A stretch of DNA of 29,987 nucleotides from CAIKKV01 sp044346855 (lineage in GTDB: Bacteria > Verrucomicrobiota > Kiritimatiellia > CAIKKV01): positions 1-29,987 of the forward strand of contig JBIIYJ010000026.1 in assembly GCA_044346855.1 (NCBI GenBank). The letters run 5' to 3'. Positions 6,739 through 13,812 of this stretch are shown piece by piece. The translations under genes were made by a program, and so were the position numbers. Under the pieces are notes generated by a model, which saw nothing but the letters and a program-made list of their open reading frames with translations, was not told the DNA's origin and searched no databases. How positions within the stretch are numbered: the first letter of the stretch is position 1; the number at the start of each line of letters is the position of its first letter.

Positions 6739-7204
6739 GACGGGCGAGTACCTGGTGGCGGCGGAGCTATCTAGGCGTGGGCTCATCGCCACCACGTTTA
6801 CCGGCAACGTACCCCACTACGACATCATCGCTTCTGATGAATGCGGCCGACACGTGTCCGTCCAGGTCAAGACGGTGCGTGGTTCGTCCTGGCAGTTCGA
6901 CATTAGCCGCTATTGTCCCATCACCTTCGACGGGAAGCGCCAAGTAGTCGGGAAACCACTGAAGTGTCCGGTACAGCGCCTCGTCGTTGTGTTTGTTCAG
7001 GTTTCCGATGATAGGGATGACCGATTCTACATCTGCTCGTGGGAGAACTTGCGGGATATGTTGATCGAAGGGCACACCAGGTGGCTGGATAAACACGGAG
7101 GCATCAGGCCCAAGAATCCGGAATCGCTGCACTGCACGCTGCTGGAAAGTCAACTGGTACCATTCCGCGATAAGTGGGATACAGTGGAAGGGAGTCTCAG
7201 GTAA
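6704..7204 (+). CDS. Predicted PD-(D/E)XK nuclease-fold protein
   Basis: This 166-residue protein has the layout of small element-encoded restriction-like nucleases: GQTGEYLVAAELSRRG with Glu15, PHYDIIASD with Asp40, then VSVQVKTVRG with Gln54-x-Lys56. A Q-x-K variant of the final motif is common in this group. The C-terminal half includes FYICSWENLRDML and looks alpha/beta. The ATG at 6704 is chosen over a GTG at 6680 because the duplicated copy at 5512 conserves this start. Its stop overlaps the ATG of the next gene (TAATG), so it is translationally coupled to it. Target DNA is unknown. Confidence 0.72.
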   Translation: MATGRSNKLIGQTGEYLVAAELSRRGLIATTFTGNVPHYDIIASDECGRHVSVQVKTVRGSSWQFDISRYCPITFDGKRQVVGKPLKCPVQRLVVVFVQVSDDRDDRFYICSWENLRDMLIEGHTRWLDKHGGIRPKNPESLHCTLLESQLVPFRDKWDTVEGSLR

Positions 7205-7761
7205 TGCCTGCCAATGCCCTGAACCAGTGGACACGTGATTTCCGTAAAGCGGCCAAGGCCGACAAGCTGGCGCTTTTCCGCGATCACCTCAAACGGCTTG
7301 GCCTACCTGACAAACCTGAGTTGCTGCTCCAGGGCACGGTTGAGGCTGTCACCGCCTGCTGTGCCTACTTGAACGTTGACGGGCGCCCATTCGACAAATT
7401 TCTGGCCATGCAGCGGTACACCCCGGCAGACGCACCAGACGCTTGGTACTCGTTGACGTTCGATCTATGCGGTAAGGGGTATGCCCGCCTGCTGGCGCCC
7501 AGGAAGAAGATGCTGTTCGAGATCGACCTGGCGGACCTGTACGAGCACCCGTGGATGCCGTTCAAGGTGTGCGGGTATAGTACGTTCTGGGTTGCCCGCT
7601 TGGATGGGGCCGCTCTTGGGGTTACCGAGCTGGAGATGATTGAGAAAGAGGTAACCAAGGATCTGCGGTACGATTACCCGGAGGATGAGTTGAACTTCTG
7701 GTTCGATCCGGATTCCATTGAAGGGGTGATGGCGGTTACGGTACAGGATGTAGAAATGTAA
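7204..7761 (+). CDS. Hypothetical protein coupled to the nuclease gene
   Basis: This 185-residue protein starts at an ATG overlapping the previous stop by one base. It has an N-terminal charged helical part (DFRKAAKADKLALFRDHLKRLGL) and a mixed middle. The C-terminus is acidic and includes RYDYPEDELNFWFDPDSIEG. I recognise no family. Overlap with the PD-(D/E)XK gene suggests the two products act together, perhaps as specificity or immunity partner, but this is inference. Confidence 0.65.
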   Translation: MPANALNQWTRDFRKAAKADKLALFRDHLKRLGLPDKPELLLQGTVEAVTACCAYLNVDGRPFDKFLAMQRYTPADAPDAWYSLTFDLCGKGYARLLAPRKKMLFEIDLADLYEHPWMPFKVCGYSTFWVARLDGAALGVTELEMIEKEVTKDLRYDYPEDELNFWFDPDSIEGVMAVTVQDVEM

Positions 7762-7780
7762 CACCGACGGGAGGTATTCA

Positions 7781-8227
7781 GTGAACTACTGGCGGATGAA
7801 TACGGACAAGGGGCCTCGTGATGATCGGACCTGCGATCTATGGTACGCTCATGGCGTTGCTGCTGCTGGGGACTGCATTGAATATCGTGGCAGGCATTCT
7901 CACATCTTTACTTTGTTAGCGCCGGGTGATGGGATATTTATGCACCATAGCGAGGTGGGCATTGTCGGGTTCGGCATTGTGACTGCGAAATGGGAGCCTC
8001 GTGATATCGAGCGGAATGATATGCTCGTTTATTGCGGCCGTGAGGAAGCGTATGAGTACCGGATCCCCGTAGACTGGGATCCTCGCTTCGACTGTCGAGA
8101 TAGACCACTCCCCATTTTTGGCCGGTTACCTTATGCGGGGGCATTCAGTCGCGTTGACCCGCTCCGATGGAATATCCAAGACGTCCTTGAAGATATGAAG
8201 CGTCGACGGAATGAAGCGAACCGGTAA
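7781..8227 (+). CDS. PUA/EVE-like protein, possible modified-base reader
   Basis: This 148-residue protein starts at a GTG six bases after GGGAGG; an ATG five codons later is an alternative. The YWRMNTDKG start, the LLAPGDGIFMHHSEVGIVGFGIVTAKW core and later aromatic residues fit the PUA-like/EVE fold. There a PGD turn and a VGxGxV strand line a pocket for a modified base. EVE-type domains often accompany restriction nucleases that act on modified DNA, which matches two PD-(D/E)XK genes just upstream. The family call rests on pattern only and the modification recognised is unknown. Confidence 0.55.
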   Translation: MNYWRMNTDKGPRDDRTCDLWYAHGVAAAGDCIEYRGRHSHIFTLLAPGDGIFMHHSEVGIVGFGIVTAKWEPRDIERNDMLVYCGREEAYEYRIPVDWDPRFDCRDRPLPIFGRLPYAGAFSRVDPLRWNIQDVLEDMKRRRNEANR

Positions 8228-8260
8228 GTTCATTACCGCGAAAGCACATAATCCTTGAAC

Positions 8261-8875
8261 ATGAGCCATATCACAGCACGCGATATCCTGGCGGCGCGGC
8301 GTAAAAACGTTTGGGATACTGCCAATAAGGTGCTCTACGACCTGTGCAAACGCTTCCCGCATCATCGCGCACGCGGGGAGATAATCGCCAAGATGCTCGT
8401 CATCGGGCGTGTTTATGCGGCTTCGATTGAAAGACGGCGCAACGCCAAGCATGGCGGCGACGATTTTTATATAGAGGTAGTCGCCCCGGCCATGCAGCGC
8501 TGTCCGCTTGACGCGTGGCTGAAATCCATAAGCCAAGGTGTGGTTGCCGGAGATCCATGTACCATCGTCGTGCATCAGCGGCTCATGGATCGGTTTCAGC
8601 GCATCACGGGCCTTGAAAAACGGTCCCTCGCTTCCAAGTACCTGCACTTCCACAGGCCCAACCACTTTTTCATCTACGATAGCCGGTCACGGAATGCCGT
8701 TAAAAAGCTGACGCCAAGGCTGAATGACATACCTGATATCAAGGTCAGTCCAAGCGACAAAGAATACAAGGATTTCGTTCGCCGGTGCACCTGGTTGCGG
8801 GATGACATTTACACGCGCCACCGGACATGGCTTACCCCCCGTGAGTTGGATAATCTACTGCTCCGAGTGGAGTAG
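8261..8875 (+). CDS. Hypothetical basic protein of mobile-element type
   Basis: This 204-residue protein is strongly basic and mostly helical. Notable segments are TARDILAARRKNVWDTANK, ITGLEKRSLASKYLHFHRP (about residues 110-128) and FFIYDSRSRNAVKKL. The EKRSLASKYLHFHxPxxFxIYDSR stretch looks like a conserved core, somewhat reminiscent of helical HhH/glycosylase-like proteins, but I cannot assign a family. No clear ribosome binding site is seen before the ATG at 8261 or the TTG at 8255; coupling to the upstream gene 33 bases away is possible. It is AT-richer than the backbone. It ends the plus-strand cluster at a bidirectional hairpin. Confidence 0.6.
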   Translation: MSHITARDILAARRKNVWDTANKVLYDLCKRFPHHRARGEIIAKMLVIGRVYAASIERRRNAKHGGDDFYIEVVAPAMQRCPLDAWLKSISQGVVAGDPCTIVVHQRLMDRFQRITGLEKRSLASKYLHFHRPNHFFIYDSRSRNAVKKLTPRLNDIPDIKVSPSDKEYKDFVRRCTWLRDDIYTRHRTWLTPRELDNLLLRVE

Positions 8876-8878
8876 GAT

Positions 8879-8907
8879 CGGCCTTACGCAACCGTGCGTC
8901 AAGGCCG
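8879..8907. terminator. Bidirectional hairpin between convergent genes
   Basis: CGGCCTT-ACGCA pairs with TGCGT-(C)-AAGGCCG, giving a 12-bp stem with one bulge and a four-base loop. It starts three bases after the stop of the plus-strand gene and lies before the end of the minus-strand operon, so it could terminate both. There is no long T-run. Confidence 0.6.
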
Positions 8908-8937
8908 GCGTATCAGAAACGGCACTCGGTCTGCCCA

Positions 8938-9489
8938 TCATTTCATTGCTGCTTCGATTTGCTTCCAGCCATCAAGATAATCAGTAAAATCCCGATCCGC
9001 GTTAGCGAAACGATCCAGGGCGATCAACTCCTGGTCCGCCACCGGAAGCCCCCTGGTTTCCCAGCAGCGGTTGGTCTTGGTAACTCGAAGGTAAGAATCG
9101 ATACGCTTAATGGAGGCGCCATGGATAGCTCGAAAACGACGAAGTAGTTCTCCGGGTTGAACGATAATGTAACTGGTTTTCTTTTCAACAAATGAGGGGA
9201 GGACAAACACCCATAAGTCCGCTTTGGATTTTTTGATCTTGGTCACATCGAAAGACCACCAACCCCCTGCCAGCATACGGCTTTGAAGAAGAGGTGAACC
9301 ATGGGTAGGTGTGAAATCCTTCGAGAACTTGACCTGAAGCGAAACGGTTTTGCGATTAATGGCATCAGTGACGAGAAGGTCAACTCCGGTGTCCTTGGAC
9401 GGCACCCAGACATTCCACTTTGGGTAGTTTCGCTCGATATAAGCCCCGACGAGATATTCACCGGCATGAATCGTGAATAATGGCTTCAT
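8938..9489 (-). CDS. Predicted PD-(D/E)XK nuclease-fold protein
   Basis: This 183-residue protein has Glu11 in HAGEYLVGAYIER, Asp37 in DTGVDLLVTD and Gln52-x-Lys54 in VSLQVKFSKDF, the same E-D-QxK layout as the protein at 6704. A WWSFDV segment and FVLPSFVEKKTSYIIVQP follow, then a basic C-terminal half with ERG-like loops that may contact DNA. The ATG follows an AGGAGAATAAGG ribosome binding site. It is the last gene of a five-gene minus-strand operon, two bases downstream of the HNH-like gene. It shares fold and element with the 6704 protein but little direct sequence beyond the core. Confidence 0.72.
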   Translation of the reverse strand: MKPLFTIHAGEYLVGAYIERNYPKWNVWVPSKDTGVDLLVTDAINRKTVSLQVKFSKDFTPTHGSPLLQSRMLAGGWWSFDVTKIKKSKADLWVFVLPSFVEKKTSYIIVQPGELLRRFRAIHGASIKRIDSYLRVTKTNRCWETRGLPVADQELIALDRFANADRDFTDYLDGWKQIEAAMK

Positions 9490-9491
9490 CC

Positions 9492-9926
9492 TTATTCTCC
9501 TGTAGGCCTATGCATGTCGTTATTACAAGCCTCCAGCCCCTTGGATATGACCTCCTGCAACAGCTTGATGCGCCCGGCCAGCTTGTCCGTGCCTTCGGTT
9601 TTCTCAGGTTCATCCAGCCCGCGTGCACGTACCAGCTCAGCGAATCGTTCCAAGTCGGTCGGTAGGAATACCGGGTTGTGGAGCAGCAGTTCATGGCAGT
9701 CGTAACAGAATACGGCCGTCTGGCCTTCTACGCTCCAGGGGCATTCCGGGAATAGAGGTACCCGCTGATCACCCCTACGGTTCGTTGAACGGCCGTAGAA
9801 CCGTTCGGCGACGTAGTGGTGCTTGGTGGCATGTGACCTGCCCTGTACCGTTGGCGCGGCGTATCCGCCTTTCCGGTGAACGGTGCATCCGCAGATGCAG
9901 CAGTGCTCCTGGGGCTTGATCTTCAT
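9492..9926 (-). CDS. HNH-like zinc nuclease candidate
   Basis: This 144-residue protein has a first metal knuckle CCICGC (Cys9-Cys14), then KHHYVAERFYG with His36-His37, then CYDCHELLLHNP with Cys74, Cys77, His78 and His83. CxxC, His-His, then CxxCHxxxH is the pattern of structural-zinc HNH endonucleases, with His37 as candidate general base. The C-terminal 60 residues form charged helices. The ATGA overlap with the upstream gene (9923-9926) couples their translation. It could instead be a non-catalytic zinc protein, since a clear catalytic Asn is not obvious. Confidence 0.6.
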   Translation of the reverse strand: MKIKPQEHCCICGCTVHRKGGYAAPTVQGRSHATKHHYVAERFYGRSTNRRGDQRVPLFPECPWSVEGQTAVFCYDCHELLLHNPVFLPTDLERFAELVRARGLDEPEKTEGTDKLAGRIKLLQEVISKGLEACNNDMHRPTGE

Positions 9927-10288
9927 TCTTCAGGCTCCCGATCCACATGGCCGATTCCAAATGTGTCGAAGTGAGCCTGCAATTCTGAAAATGCCGATAA
10001 AGAATTGGCTGCCCGTATCATGAGCCGGCGCGCCTCATTCGTGTCCCCTTTCGTCATTTCCTGTTCGGCCTGCCGGATGTTGTCACGGACGGTGTTTGCC
10101 CATATCCCATATCGACTGATGGTCGCCTCACCTTGAGATAGCTGGTTCCCTGCGGCTCGTTCGAGCCTTGGGGTCAAGGGATCGAGTCCGCCATCTAAAA
10201 AGCCTTTCGAGACTATGAACTTACGATCCGTATCGTAACGCTCGATTATCTGGCGCATCTTATCTTCGGTCATCCGAGTGGCTGCCAT
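9923..10288 (-). CDS. Hypothetical helical protein
   Basis: This 121-residue protein looks almost entirely helical: MTEDKMRQIIERYDTDRKFI, GNQLSQGEATISRYGIWANTVRDNIRQAEQEM and NEARRLMIRAANSLSAFSELQAHF. An AGGAGCAGGT ribosome binding site precedes the ATG. Its stop overlaps the start of the HNH-like gene. No family is recognised; its position between a zinc ribbon and an HNH-like gene suggests an accessory role in the same complex or pathway. Confidence 0.6.
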   Translation of the reverse strand: MAATRMTEDKMRQIIERYDTDRKFIVSKGFLDGGLDPLTPRLERAAGNQLSQGEATISRYGIWANTVRDNIRQAEQEMTKGDTNEARRLMIRAANSLSAFSELQAHFDTFGIGHVDREPEE

Positions 10289-10307
10289 ACCTGCTCCTGC
10301 ACTTTTG

Positions 10308-10616
10308 TTAATCCCACATGATAAACGAATTGCGTTTCTTGGCCATCCTGGTACCGCACTTCGGGCATGGATGCTGCCGGGGCCAAGGTTGAATAGACCG
10401 GTTATGGCACTCCGGGCACCGGTTCAGACGCTTATCGTAGGCAGGATCGCCTGACGGCCCTTCCTTACCGAACCGGCCGATACACACGTCAGACACGGTA
10501 TTGCACTTGTCGCAGGCCATGGTGCGGGTCGTGGCCTCCATACCACAATCGCGCCCGCCGGAAACCTCGGCCGTGTAACCGCACTTAGAGCAGATAAACT
10601 CGAACTTAATGCCCAC
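10308..10616 (-). CDS. Zinc-ribbon protein with four CxxC pairs
   Basis: This 102-residue protein carries CSKC (Cys9/12), CDKC (35/38), CPEC (67/70) and CPKC (84/87), enough for two zinc ribbons. It starts GIKFEFICSKCGYTAEVSGG, a form common in small bacterial zinc-ribbon proteins. The start codon is GTG, supported by GGAGGTTTC directly upstream. It follows the NERD gene by 12 bases in the same operon. A nucleic-acid or protein adaptor role is likely; nothing more specific can be read. Confidence 0.65.
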   Translation of the reverse strand: MGIKFEFICSKCGYTAEVSGGRDCGMEATTRTMACDKCNTVSDVCIGRFGKEGPSGDPAYDKRLNRCPECHNRSIQPWPRQHPCPKCGTRMAKKRNSFIMWD

Positions 10617-10628
10617 GAAACCTCCGGA

Positions 10629-11405
10629 TCATGTCGCCTGTCTTGTGCCCCTGCATGCCGGAAATTTAGAACATCCCCAGAAGCGGGTACCGCCTCGGCT
10701 GGTCCTTAAAACAAGGCTCGTCCCACACAACGGGCAGATCGGGGCCGCTGCATCCGGAGGCACCGGTCCCTTCCGCGCCCGAAGATGATCAACGTGAGCA
10801 GCCCGCTGCTGTTCCGTTACCGTACCGGCCCATTCTCGGATTGCGGTGACAATCTCCGGGACCTGCTTATCTTGGATAATCGGCGTGCGGAACCCCAAGA
10901 TGTAGGCGACAAGCTTCTTCGAGTAGAAGACCCCGGCCGGCATCTCGGTCTTGAAAGTGCAGTCGCCACCAAAAGCTACGGCTGGCTTGAAGTAGTCCTC
11001 TGGAATCCCCGTCCGATCAGCAAGCGTCTTGGTATGCCGGTAGTTCTGGCGCAGCGGGTTCTGGAACTGGCTCTTGCGGCGGAAGACCACCTGGGTCCAC
11101 TGGGGATCCCGCTCGTTCCCGTAGATCCAGCCGGTGTAGGTCTTGGTCTCTACCACGAAAATGCCGTAGCGGGACACGACCACGTGGTCGATCTGGGTCG
11201 TACCATCGGGCGTGGGCAGCATGATGTCGTCTAGGAGGTGGTAGACGGATGGGTCCAGTTGCTTCCTGAGCCTATTGCTGACGATCCACTCGCCGATCCG
11301 CCCCTTGATTTTCGGGCTAAGGATGAACTGAACGAGTACCTTCATCAGGAAGATAGCAATGGCCGCATAGACCAACGGCATCAAGGCGCCAAGTACTGAA
11401 CCCAT
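10629..11405 (-). CDS. NERD nuclease-related protein, membrane anchored, with topoisomerase-type zinc finger
   Basis: This 258-residue protein has an N-terminal transmembrane helix (residues about 7-29, ALMPLVYAAIAIFLMKVLVQF). A NERD domain follows: GRIGEWIVSNRL with Glu39, TTQIDHVVVSRYGIFVVETKTYTGWI with Asp73, Glu86 and Lys88. The C-terminus is a topoisomerase IA-type zinc finger, CPLC...GCSKFPAC (Cys224, 227, 245, 251). NERD is a PD-(D/E)XK-fold domain; this TM-NERD-zinc finger layout is well known in bacteria, with a presumed DNA-processing role. It starts a five-gene minus-strand operon behind AAGGGGGGAAT and is divergent from the AAA ATPase gene. Confidence 0.9.
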   Translation of the reverse strand: MGSVLGALMPLVYAAIAIFLMKVLVQFILSPKIKGRIGEWIVSNRLRKQLDPSVYHLLDDIMLPTPDGTTQIDHVVVSRYGIFVVETKTYTGWIYGNERDPQWTQVVFRRKSQFQNPLRQNYRHTKTLADRTGIPEDYFKPAVAFGGDCTFKTEMPAGVFYSKKLVAYILGFRTPIIQDKQVPEIVTAIREWAGTVTEQQRAAHVDHLRARKGPVPPDAAAPICPLCGTSLVLRTSRGGTRFWGCSKFPACRGTRQAT

Positions 11406-11484
11406 ATTCCCCCCTTAACGAAGTCCACCGTTTTTCCAAGATGGTACCACCGGTGAGTAACAATACAACAACAAGGAGACGAAA
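11406..11484. promoter_or_regulatory. Divergent intergenic region between NERD operon and AAA ATPase
   Basis: These 79 bases separate two divergent transcription units and must hold at least one promoter for each unless transcription enters from further away. An AAGGAGACGAAA ribosome binding site serves the ATPase and AAGGGGGGAAT serves NERD. I could not assign -35/-10 boxes with confidence. Confidence 0.4.
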
Positions 11485-12981
11485 ATGCGAACACAGATCA
11501 CGAACTACGTCCGCGCCGGGTACGCTGGAATCTACCTGGTGTCACATGAGGAGGCCCGGGTCGAGGGTGAACTGAAGGCTGTGGCCCAGACCTTGAAGTA
11601 CCACCTCCACGCCTGGTCGGCTACCCAGGGCCTGGTGGATACGGAGTCCGGCAGCGTGAAGCCGGCGAATGACCCCCTCGAAGCCATCACAGCCATCGGT
11701 GAACTGCCCGAAAACAGCATCGTGCTGCTCCGGGACTTTCACATGTTCCTGCAGGACGGTAACCCGGTACTGATCAGGGCCGTGAAGGATGAGCTGCTGG
11801 CGTCGAAGGCCAAGGGGCGCTGCCTGGTGGTCCTGGGCTGCCGGCAGGTACTGCCCCCGGAACTGGAGCGAGAGATGGTGGTCCTGGATTACCAGCTACC
11901 CGACAAGGATCAACTCGGGGTGGTGCTGGATGCCATCTGCGAATCCGCCAAGCTCAAGCCGGTAAAGGGAGACGACCGGGACCTGGTACTGGACGCGGCC
12001 ACCGGATTAACGTCCACGGAAGCCGAGAACGCGTACGCGTTGGCCGTAATCGAGTCCAAAAAGGTGGATCCCGGTATCGTAGCCAGAGAGAAGGCTGCCA
12101 CGGTCAAGAAGAACGGCATCCTGGAGATCGTGCAGGTCAAGGAAACCCTGAACGACATCGGTGGCCTGGACGTGCTCAAGGGCTGGTTGATCCAGCGCAA
12201 GGATGCGTTCAGTCAGCGGGCGCGGGAATACGGCCTGCCGAGCCCCAAGGGGCTGCTGATCGTGGGTATCCCTGGCACGGGCAAGTCCCTGACCGCGAAG
12301 GCTACAGCGGCCGTCCTGGGGTGTCCGTTGCTCAAGCTGGACGCCGGCCGGCTGTTTGGCGGACTGGTGGGGCAGTCTGAAGCCAATCTGCGAGCTGCGT
12401 TGAACACGGCGGAGGCCATATCAAAATGCTGCCTTTGGGTAGATGAAATAGACAAGGGTTTCAGCGGGAGCAAGTCCAGCGGGTCTAGCGATGGCGGTAC
12501 CAGTGCGCGGGTATTCGGCGGGTTCATCTCCTGGATGCAGGAGCGGACCAAGCCGGTATTCGTGGTGGCGACGGCCAACGATGTGACGGCGCTGCCCCCG
12601 GAGTTCCTGCGAAAGGGGCGCTGGGATGACTTGTTCTTCGTGGATCTGCCGAACGAGACCGAGCGTGAGGCAATCTGGAAGATCCAGATTCAGCGGCACG
12701 GGCGGGACTGGAGCCACTACGACACGCTGGCCCTGGCGAAGGCGACGGAGGGTTACACGGGTGCGGAGGTCGAGGCGGCCGTCTGCGATGCCCTGTACGC
12801 CGCCTTTGCGGCCAGTCGGGAGCCGGTGATGCCAGACATCCTGAAGGCGGTTGCCGACACGGTGCCATTGTCGAATCTGATGGGCGAGCAGATCGCCGGG
12901 CTGAGGAAGTGGGCGGTGGGGCGATGCAGGATGGCGACGGCGCCTACCGTAGAGGCCAAGGGGCGAAAAATAGCAGCATAA
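11485..12981 (+). CDS. Ycf46-like AAA ATPase
   Basis: This 498-residue protein has the Ycf46 layout. The N-terminal half has an inactive P-loop-like domain (IYLVSHEEARVEGELKAVA, HAWSATQGLVD, SIVLLRDFHMFL). The C-terminal half is an AAA+ core: Walker A GIPGTGKS (261-268), Walker B CLWVDEID (316-323), sensor 1 ATAND (362-366), FLRKGRWDDLFFVDLP (374-389, candidate Arg finger) and TEGYTGAEVE (421-430). Length is normal. AAA ATPases of this type remodel protein complexes; Ycf46 itself has no fully defined substrate. DUF1257 and DUF2997 genes, its usual neighbours, are 10 kb upstream on the same strand. The start has an AAGGAG ribosome binding site. Confidence 0.9.
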   Translation: MRTQITNYVRAGYAGIYLVSHEEARVEGELKAVAQTLKYHLHAWSATQGLVDTESGSVKPANDPLEAITAIGELPENSIVLLRDFHMFLQDGNPVLIRAVKDELLASKAKGRCLVVLGCRQVLPPELEREMVVLDYQLPDKDQLGVVLDAICESAKLKPVKGDDRDLVLDAATGLTSTEAENAYALAVIESKKVDPGIVAREKAATVKKNGILEIVQVKETLNDIGGLDVLKGWLIQRKDAFSQRAREYGLPSPKGLLIVGIPGTGKSLTAKATAAVLGCPLLKLDAGRLFGGLVGQSEANLRAALNTAEAISKCCLWVDEIDKGFSGSKSSGSSDGGTSARVFGGFISWMQERTKPVFVVATANDVTALPPEFLRKGRWDDLFFVDLPNETEREAIWKIQIQRHGRDWSHYDTLALAKATEGYTGAEVEAAVCDALYAAFAASREPVMPDILKAVADTVPLSNLMGEQIAGLRKWAVGRCRMATAPTVEAKGRKIAA

Positions 12982-13010
12982 ACAATAACAGCCGCTCCGG
13001 CGGCTACCAC

Positions 13011-13053
13011 GAGGTGGCCGTCGGGGGGCATTACGCCTGCCGTCGGCCACCTC
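13011..13053 (+). promoter_or_regulatory. Long stem-loop directly upstream of the sigma-like gene
   Basis: GAGGTGGCCGTCGG pairs with CCGTCGGCCACCTC at 13 of 14 positions, with a 15-base loop. It begins 29 bases after the ATPase stop and ends six bases before the GGAGG of the next gene. A smaller AGCCGC/GCGGCT hairpin sits at 12990-13005. The large stem may terminate or attenuate read-through, or control translation of the sigma-like gene. Confidence 0.55.
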
Positions 13054-13069
13054 CATCATGGAGGTCAAG

Positions 13070-13750
13070 ATGAGTCCGACGGCAGGAATGATGCTCGTTT
13101 CACAGATCGTGCCGCTTATCGTGGCGGCAGTCGCAAAGGGGGCGGTCCGGGGTATCGGTTGCGAGGATGTCCAGGAGCTGGCGGCCGAAGGGGTTGCCCT
13201 GGCCGCCAAGGCACTGGATTCCGCGGAACGGCGGGGTAAACAGGTCCCGCCTCAATCCGTGGCCTGGTATGCCGTGGAAAATCTCAAGCAGGGGCGCCGA
13301 TCCGGATATGCCGGTAAGGCCGACGTGATGTCTGCGGCCGCCACCGTCTGCGGGAGAGTGACCCTCCGGTCCATGGATGAACCCATGGCGATTAGCGGGG
13401 ACGATCCGGGCACCGAGATGACGTTGCACGACGTGCTGGCGGACACGGCCGAGGACGTGGACGTGACGGTGGCGCGGCGGATGGACTGGGACCTGGTGCT
13501 GGGTCGTCTTGAGGCTCGCAACAAAACCGTGGTGACCGCGATGGCGGCGGGATACGGCACGGGTGAGATCGCCGACCAGATTCACGTAAGTCCGCCACGG
13601 GTCTGCCAGCTCAAGGAGGATCTGGCGGAGTATGTGGTCGATTCCTGGGGTACCACCGGTATCGCCGAGGCGTCCACGCCATCCCAGTGGAGGGCCGGCC
13701 TACGGGCGGGGGTCGAGAAGCGGGCGGCCAGGTATGAGAGGGCGCGATAG
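13070..13750 (+). CDS. Sigma-70-like factor of mobile-element type
   Basis: This 226-residue protein resembles diverged RNA polymerase sigma factors. The N-terminal region includes EDVQELAAEGVALAAKAL (32-49), like region 2 helices. WYAVENLKQGRRSGYAGKADV follows (67-86). The C-terminal region is a region-4-like helix-turn-helix, GYGTGEIADQIHVSPPRVCQLKEDL (161-185). The ATG at 13070 is chosen because GGAGG lies six bases upstream; an ATG at 13058 is possible. The core-binding helices are poorly conserved, so it could be a DNA-binding regulator built on a sigma scaffold. Control of the element's own genes is the natural guess. Confidence 0.65.
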   Translation: MSPTAGMMLVSQIVPLIVAAVAKGAVRGIGCEDVQELAAEGVALAAKALDSAERRGKQVPPQSVAWYAVENLKQGRRSGYAGKADVMSAAATVCGRVTLRSMDEPMAISGDDPGTEMTLHDVLADTAEDVDVTVARRMDWDLVLGRLEARNKTVVTAMAAGYGTGEIADQIHVSPPRVCQLKEDLAEYVVDSWGTTGIAEASTPSQWRAGLRAGVEKRAARYERAR

Positions 13751-13812
13751 GATGCGATGTGGTGCAGGCTGCCGTATGAATGGATACGCTTAATCAAAAG
13801 GAAGGAACCGTT

